Below are positions 57,655 to 64,000 of a stretch of DNA of 64,000 nucleotides, one piece after another (the first letter of the stretch is position 1; each line of letters opens with the position of its first letter). The notes beneath the pieces are model-generated. The model was not told the origin of the DNA and did not search any database. It was given only the letters and a program-made list of their open reading frames with translations. The DNA is from Phoronis australis (taxonomy: Eukaryota > Phoronida > Phoronidae), in contig NMRA01000350.1 of NCBI GenBank assembly GCA_002633005.1, forward strand, positions 131,642 to 195,641. Direction: 5' to 3'. A program made the translations under genes and the position numbers.

Positions 57655-59445
57655 TCTAAAAAAGTAGAAAACTAGACAGAAGCTCACTAAAAAGCAGGAA
57701 CTTACAAAATTCGGCGAACGCACAATTCGTAGTTCTGAAGTACCCCGTGAATCTTAATAAATGACCACATTCTCAAAAACTCGAGGAACCCATTTTTAGG
57801 CTTGGTGCACTCATGCTTCTATCACAAGCAGTGTTACAGACACTTAAGGGATGGAACAAAAATTGAAAGAGCTCTTAAAAGAAAAAGACCAAGCTGGAAA
57901 TATTTTTGAGCCCAGTAGAAAATTAAGGAGATTGTCACTGTCAGTTATATGTACATTTAACACTGCTCAAAGAAATATACCATGTATGTCTTGCCACCGA
58001 AATGAACCATTTGCCAAAAATCAAATTTTATCACAGGGGAACTTCACAAACAAAAGAAAAGTTGAAAACCTATCCCAGTTCCAAACATTCAATTGTAAAC
58101 AGGCCTACCTGTTCTTAATTTGAAAAGGTGTCATTTATGGTAAACAATCTTTAGTTTAGGTCACAGAACAAAAATTATTTTGCTTCATAAATTTGTAGTA
58201 ATAGTCGTCTCAATCTCAAAAGTACTGGCAGTAGTTTTTACCTACATGTGAGTGATCAGCACTGCTTTTCATGAACGTCTAATCCCATTTTGAGACCCTT
58301 TTATGTAAAATCATGAGCAGTGTTTGGAATTTTAGAAATATAAAAATGGAAATATTGCATATGTTCATTTGTCTTTAAAATTCAAATGTTGCAAAGATTT
58401 CAGTATCTCACATTTTGAAGATTTCTTGAATTGGAGGTTTTAGCGAAGAAAAATCTTTACTCTTCCAATTATTTGCTATTTAAAACAGGAAATCAAATGA
58501 AATTTTAGCTCTACAGTAAAGAAGACGCTTTTCAATTTAAACAATAACTATTTGCCAACATGACCATTCCTCTACTTTCAAAGGCTGAACTACTGTATTA
58601 GGATGATAAAAAATGTTTCTACTTTTAAATCGTTTGAAGGCAGATGCACAGTGCAGTCAATGCTAGTAATGATGCTGATTTCTCTTAATGCTTATTTTTG
58701 CTGAGCACTTAGACAAAATGAAATTTCAGTTGTTGGCCATACTGTGTGCTAAAGTGAAGAGCATTTTGGTTATCTATTTCAGCTAAACAGGATTACTGTA
58801 ACAAGGTGTTTAAATGAAACTGTATTCAGGTTATCAAAACTTTTTTTATTTTTGGTAGGGTGTCGACTTGCCCAGATATTTTTTTAACTTTGTCTTTGCC
58901 ATTAAATTTGGGCTCAAAATTTGTTTCCTGGTTAACTCATGGAAGACAATGAACCGTTTGTACATGTATGCATCTGTACGGGGAGTCATCAACAGTTAGC
59001 AAAGCACGCTACCACATATTCAGGTTGAAATCTGTCATCTGCCTCCTCATCATGATGGTTTGCTGTTACATGCTAAAAGAGCAAACTACTAGTGTGCCAT
59101 TCACAAATGAGCCTTGCAACAGCATGTCAGTGCACCAACTCCAGTTGGTAATGGGTGGCCTTTGGAATAGTGAATTTGTTGCAGAAGTGTTGGAAATGTA
59201 TATTGTTAACATGTAGGTTGTGATATCAAGTCTTCATCAAGTTCCATCCAAATGATTAACAGTATTTGTTCTTTTGGCAGATCAGAATATAGTAGTATGT
59301 TTTCTGACCAACAGGAGGCGCTGCTAAAGTTTTTCTTTTTCTTTCTTGAGCAATTTTGCACCTAATATCATAATATAAATCACTTTTCTTGTCCAGTAAC
59401 TTCAAATGAACAAATCCCAATCAAATTTTCATTCAGTTTTTGTCT
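57655..59445. repeat. 1.8-kb tandem duplication, copy A
   Basis: Begins TCTAAAAAAGTAGAAAACTAG and is repeated almost identically from 59447. It ends at an N (59446), with the second copy continuing immediately after. Differences are scattered single bases and small indels. Inside it are two short plus-strand frames (57851-58123, 58968-59216) with no known relatives. It lies in the large collagen intron between 61744 and 56770. Confidence 0.95.
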
Positions 59446-59446
59446 N

Positions 59447-61247
59447 TCTAAAAAAGTAGAAAACTAGACAGAAGCTCACTGAAAAGCAGGAACTTACAAA
59501 ATTCGGCCAACGCACAATTCGTAGTTCTGAAGTACCCCGTGAATCTTAATAAATGACCACATTCTCAAAAACTCGAGGAACCCATTTTTAGGCTTGGTGC
59601 ACTCATGCTTCTATCACAAGCAGTGTTACAGACACTTAAGGGATGGAACAAAATTGAAAGAGCTCTTAAAAAGAAAAAGACCAAGCTGAAGATGGAAATA
59701 TTGTTGAGCCCAGTAGAAAATTAAGGAGATTGTCACTGTCAGTTACATGTACATTTAACACTGCTCAAAGAAATATACCATGTATGTCTTGCCACCGAAA
59801 TGAACCATTTGCCAAAAATCAAATTTTATCACAAGGGAACTTCACAAACAAAAGAAAAGTTGAAAACCTATCCCAATTCCAAACATTCAATTGTAAACAG
59901 GCCTACCTGTTCTTAATTTGAAAAGGTGTCATTTATGGTAAACAATCTTTAGTTTAGGTCACAGAACAAAAATTATTTTGCTTCATAAATTTGTTGTAAT
60001 AGTCGTCTCAATCTCAAAAGTACTGGCAGTAGTTTTTACCTACAAGTGAGTGATCATCACTGCTTTTCATGAACGTCTAATCCCATTTTGAGACCCTTTT
60101 ATGTAAAATCATGAGCAGTGTTTGGAATTTTAGAAAATTTCTAAAAATGGAAATATTGCATATGTTCTCTAATTCATTTGTCTTTAAAATTCAAATGTTG
60201 CAAAGATTTCAGTATCTCACATTTTGAAGATTTCTTGAATTGGAGGTTTTAACGAAGAAAAATCTTTACTCTTCCAATTATGTGCTATTTAAAACAGGAA
60301 ATCAAATGAAATTTTAGCTCTACAGCAAAGAAGACGCTTTTCAATTTAAACAATAACTATTTGCCAACATGACCATTCCTCTACTTTCAAAGGCTGAACT
60401 ACTGTATTAGGATGATAAAAATGTTTCTACTTTTAAATCGTTTGAAGGCAGATGCACAGTGCAGTCAATGCTAGTAATGATGCTGATTTCTCTTAATGCT
60501 AGTTTTTGCTGAGCACTTAGACAAAATGAAATTTCAGTTGTTGGCCATACTGTGTGCTAAAGTGAAGAGCATTTTGGTTATCTATTTCAGCTAAACAGGA
60601 TTACTGTAACAAGGTGTTTAAATGAAACTGTATTCAGGTTGTCAAAACTTTTCTTATTTTTGGTAGGGTGTCGGCTTGCATAGATATTTTTTTAACTTTG
60701 TCTTTGCCATTAAATTTGGGCTCAAAATTTGTTTCCTGGTTAACTCATGGAAGACAATGAACCGTTTGTATGCATCTGTACGGGGAGTCATCAACAGTTA
60801 GCAAAGCACGCTACCACATATTCAGGTTGAAATCTGTGATCTGCCTCCTCATCATGATGGTTTGCTGTTACATGCTAAAAGAGCAAACTACTAGTGTGCC
60901 ATTCACAAATGAGCCTTGCAACAGCATGTCAGTGCACCATCTCCAGTTGGTAATGGGTGGCCTTTGGAATAGTGAATTTGTTGCAGAAGTGTTGAAAATG
61001 TATATTGTTAACATGTAGGTTGTGATATCAAGTCTTCATCAAGTTCCATCCAAATGATTAACAGTATTTGTTCTTTTGGCAAATCAGAATATAGTAGTAT
61101 GTTTTCTGACCAACAGGAGGCGCTGCTAAAGTTTTTCTTTTTCTTTCTTGAGCAATTTTGCACCTAATATCATAATATAAATCACTTTTCTTGTCCAGTA
61201 ACTTCAAATGAACAAATCCCAATCAAATTTTCATTCAGTTTTTGTCT
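59447..61247. repeat. 1.8-kb tandem duplication, copy B
   Basis: Second copy of the block at 57655, 1801 bases long against 1791. Distinguishing changes include a few extra bases near 59690, loss of TACATG near 60768, and an extra TCTAATT-type insertion near 60170. The sequence continues past the point where copy A stops, so copy B is the complete one. Confidence 0.95.
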
Positions 61248-61743
61248 TGTGCTGTTGGTTTTGTGTGCCAAATTATACAAAAAGTCAGATTTTTTCGGTC
61301 AAATTTCTCGAAAACGTGCAAGTCAAACCTTAGGAACTTTTTACATTCTGAAAGAATAGTACTTAACGACCTTAAAAACACCAAAATTAGCTAGCCCCCA
61401 AAAGGTGGCCACGGAAGTGATTTTCTAGGCTCCCTAGAGTCGAATGGACTACGGCCTACAATGCGGTATTTCCATTAAAGTTATATAATAATAATAAGCG
61501 GTTCATCTGTGGGTAAAGATGAAGTGGGAATGAAGTGACTCCATCTGTCAAAATAGTAGAATCTAGTCCTTACTGCGACAATAACTTGTATTACATGTAT
61601 ATCTAAATATTCTTTCTTCTTTCTTGCTACGCATATGCAGCAATGCGGTAGGGAATCTCGAGTATGTCACAATGTACCCAAATGGTTACTAGTTTTCATC
61701 TTGCATATTTTCCTGTTCTTTCGACATAGTGAAAATTACTTAC
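61248..61743. other. Collagen intron sequence
   Basis: No exon seen. AT-rich, ending at the donor of the 61744 exon. Confidence 0.4.
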
Positions 61744-61812
61744 CGGCTCGCCCTTGCCACCTTTAGCGCCATATCCTGGGGTGCCATAGGGGCCGGGATC
61801 GCCTTTTTCTCC
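61744..61812 (-). CDS. COL4A: Type IV collagen, triple-helix exon (23 codons)
   Basis: Acceptor GTACTTTGCAG, donor CCG|GTAAGT, phase 0 at both ends. Reads GEKGDPGPYGTPGYGAKGG then KGEP. The small size and whole-codon boundaries fit the N-terminal half of the gene, and it joins in frame to the 56542 exon. One interruption, GYGAKG. The reading frame is open to the left, so this is not the first exon. Confidence 0.88.
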
Positions 61813-62250
61813 CTGCAAAGTACACATTTACAAATCGATTGGTACGTAGTTGTCTGCACAGATGTGAACAGAGAACTTATAGGAATCTTCACCAAACGAG
61901 CGTTTTGCTCTGCCTAACTATACACATAATCAAGGATTTTGTTGATTGCAATCCAAGTCGCACTATCGAGAATTGTAGAATTTTCCCTCTGAAACAACTA
62001 TTCGTGCAACCACAACGACGGCAGGACCACAACAGTAGAAATAGTGGTATCGCGATAGTAGTATTAGAACACATTAGTGGTACTGGAATTTTCCGTAGAT
62101 AAGCCCATGGGCGTGTATTCGGAGAATGAAAAAAAAATTCAGGGGCTTTGCTGACACCAAGCAAACTCCCGGGCGTTTATTTGGCATAAATTCCCGAATA
62201 ATGACCCCTGGCTTTTCATCGGATCGGTTTATCTACAGACTATCCCGGTA

Positions 62251-63220
62251 GCAACAGTAATAGTAGAAGTATAAGTATAAGTAGTGCTGGTGGTGGTTGT
62301 AGTAGTAACAACAGCAGTAGAAGTTGTAGAAGCAGCAGCAGCAGCAGCAGCACAGCAGCAGCAGACGTACATGTTGCATAGACTCAGTAGTAGTGGTGGT
62401 GGTGGTGGTAATAGTAATGGAGCATGCGCAGACCCAGCCTAAAAATATAGGGGGGCTCGAATTCTTCGATATGCGGACCAACTAGGACTAAAAAAAAGGG
62501 GCCACTAGGTTCAGCCCTGCCAATCCTGTATCCGAGCCGAATTGATGTGGACTTTGTGGACTTTTGTCTCGTTTACTCAGACTTATTGTTTCACGGAGGC
62601 GGACCTTTTTGCCCACTTCGTCAAGTTGGGGGGCTCGTTCGAGCCCCCGCTGAGTGCGCCCAAGTTAGAGTAGCAGTAGAAGTAGTACTGGTAATAGTAT
62701 TAGGTGTTGTAGTTGAAGTAGTAAAAGCAGTAGTGGTAGCAGTGGTAGAAGTGGCAAAACCGAATTAGAATTTGTTCGTAATAAATCCTATCCTTGAATC
62801 CTAGTATAGAGCTGCAGTGATTATTTTCAGGGGCTGTGATATACCCTTTCCCCTAGCACTAGGAATAGTTGTAGTAGTAATAGTGATAGTATCAATAGTT
62901 GTTGTAGTTAGTGATAGTGGTAGTGGTAGTAGTACTTGTTGTTGTTATCGCAATGGTTGCTGTTGGAGAAGTAGTGGCAGTCTTAGCAGAGTAAAGCGGT
63001 GTATTACAACACGCTAGTAATAGCAGGAACAATAAGAGCAGTTGTAATAACAGTAGAGAGTTGCAGCAGTTAACAGTCCTATAGGTCCAGTGGCAGTAAT
63101 AGAAATAGCAGTAGTTTTAGCAACAACAGCACCTACGGCTCTAACAGCTCCTGCTGTTTTTGCGGTCGTAAACAGTGACAGAAACAAAGAAAGATGCTGC
63201 AGCAAAGGTAACAGCAACAC
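62251..63220. repeat. Compound trinucleotide-repeat tract
   Basis: Long imperfect runs of GTA/TAG, GCA and GGT triplets (for example a GCAGCAGCAGCAGCAGCAGCA run near 62330-62350 and GTGGTGGTGGTGG near 62393) change phase and unit along almost 1 kb. The tract is interrupted at 62430-62650 by GC-richer sequence with CAGACCCAGCCTAAAAATATAGG, resembling repeats at 18640 and 31090. It is not coding: frames through it give only Val/Ser or Leu/Cys runs. Confidence 0.85.
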
Positions 63221-63495
63221 CAACAACACAGTTACCTTTGGAAGCAGTCAATGTAAAATAAATCACCAAGAATTCTACAAACACAGTGAAATGGAAAAGA
63301 ACCCGGATTGATGTTGATGGCAGAAATAGCCATGAGCTTGGCTGATGCTAACATGCCAGTCAAAGCAGTCTACTGCTCAGTGCTGGAATTGAGCAAAATA
63401 GTAAAACATTGTGAACGTCTTGTTCCGCAGAAGTTAAGTAATGGCGCTTGCAGTAACTTACGGTACTTAAAAGTTTCATGCTTGGTGTGCCTTAC

Positions 63496-63543
63496 CTTAA
63501 GTTTAGCTTTCATAATGTTCATATTCATTTTTCCGGGAATTCC
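63496..63543 (-). CDS. COL4A: Candidate further collagen IV exon (16 codons)
   Basis: Acceptor GGTTAATTTGACAG, then GIPGKMNMNIMKAKLK, then donor AAG|GTAAGG. Both boundaries are phase 0, as required to join the 61744 exon. Only the first two triplets are collagen-like; the rest would be a non-collagenous interruption, which collagen IV allows. Splice sites and phase favour it, composition does not. Confidence 0.35.
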
Positions 63544-64000
63544 CTGTCAAATTAACCAACAGAAAATAAAGTCAATAACCAATGACAAGGCAGCCAGTCT
63601 CACATTTTTCTAACGACAACCCGCAAGAAAATACATTGCTCGTAAAAATGCGTTTTCATGAGAAAATTTCTAAAAATGATTAATCAGCTCGTTGGAAAAG
63701 AATTCAGTTTCCTCGACAAAAGAACATTGTTCATGTACAACTGAGGTAGTATTAAATTATTACGCCCAGGTGAATGCTCATTCCACAACGGGCTTTTGAT
63801 AAAGGCATTTCGCCAAAAACATGAATGTTATAACATTCATTATTTCTGCCAGAATTGAAACAGCCCCTTTCTCATCTTGTCATGTTATTGTTCTGGCCAC
63901 AGTTTTGTAACAGTACTCGGGGAAGCAAGTGTATGAATGAGTTAAGAAACTTGAAGGATATATCATCTAAGACAATTTTGCGCATATAATCGAATAGGTC
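63544..64000. other. Right edge, no exon seen
   Basis: AT-rich with no Gly-X-Y coding. If the collagen gene is complete, its N-terminal exons (signal peptide and 7S region) lie beyond the window. Confidence 0.4.

Noticed and set aside
62233-62481. Cys/Tyr/Thr-rich minus-strand frame
   Set aside because: Translation of trinucleotide repeats only.
1-64000. CRISPR arrays, bacterial operons, rRNA or tRNA genes
   Set aside because: The window is intron-bearing metazoan DNA. No regularly spaced direct repeats of CRISPR type, no rRNA signatures, and no clear tRNA A/B box pairs were found by eye.

Overview
This is metazoan nuclear DNA: AT-rich, intron-dense and full of dispersed repeats. Recurrent TACATGTA-type words, small introns and the gene content suggest a marine invertebrate (a cephalochordate, cnidarian or similar), but the sequence alone does not fix the taxon. 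Two multi-exon genes can be reconstructed by following splice sites and reading frame.

Positions 1-25,800 hold no gene I can recognise. They contain several repeat families: a hAT-like MITE family with a CAGTGGCGGATTTA-type end, an ACTCGAG-rich palindromic family, a 38-bp perfect palindrome, and the decayed 3' end of a pogo/Tigger-like transposase. Next to that relic is a 1.5-kb array of GTACGTAC sites containing a 330-bp tandem duplication. At 26.0-26.5 kb lies a cluster of TTATGTCTGACATAA palindromes, six of them spaced about 21 bp apart.

Positions 29,335-36,653 (+ strand) carry nine exons of a secreted family-18 chitinase (acidic mammalian chitinase/chitotriosidase type). The GH18 barrel has an intact DxxDxDxE motif, followed by a Thr/Pro-rich linker and a six-cysteine chitin-binding peritrophin-A (CBM14) domain. 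A phase-compatible exon that could encode the N-terminus lies at 25,869-25,932.

Positions 45,193-61,812 (- strand) carry eleven in-phase exons of a type IV collagen alpha chain: about 866 residues of interrupted Gly-X-Y repeat followed by a complete twelve-cysteine NC1 domain. The N-terminal part lies beyond the right edge, or partly in a candidate 48-bp exon at 63,496-63,543. An intron near the 3' end holds a decayed copy of a collagen module (49,503-49,828).

The chitinase and the collagen are tail to tail. The 8.5 kb between them holds repeats, two strong hairpins and weak coding remnants, including a THAP-like fragment.

At 57.6-61.2 kb a 1.8-kb block is present twice in tandem, with single Ns at its left edges, which suggests a haplotype-merging artefact. 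The right end (62.2-63.2 kb) is a compound trinucleotide tract. The two genes act in unrelated processes, chitin turnover and basement-membrane assembly, and I see no sign of co-regulation.
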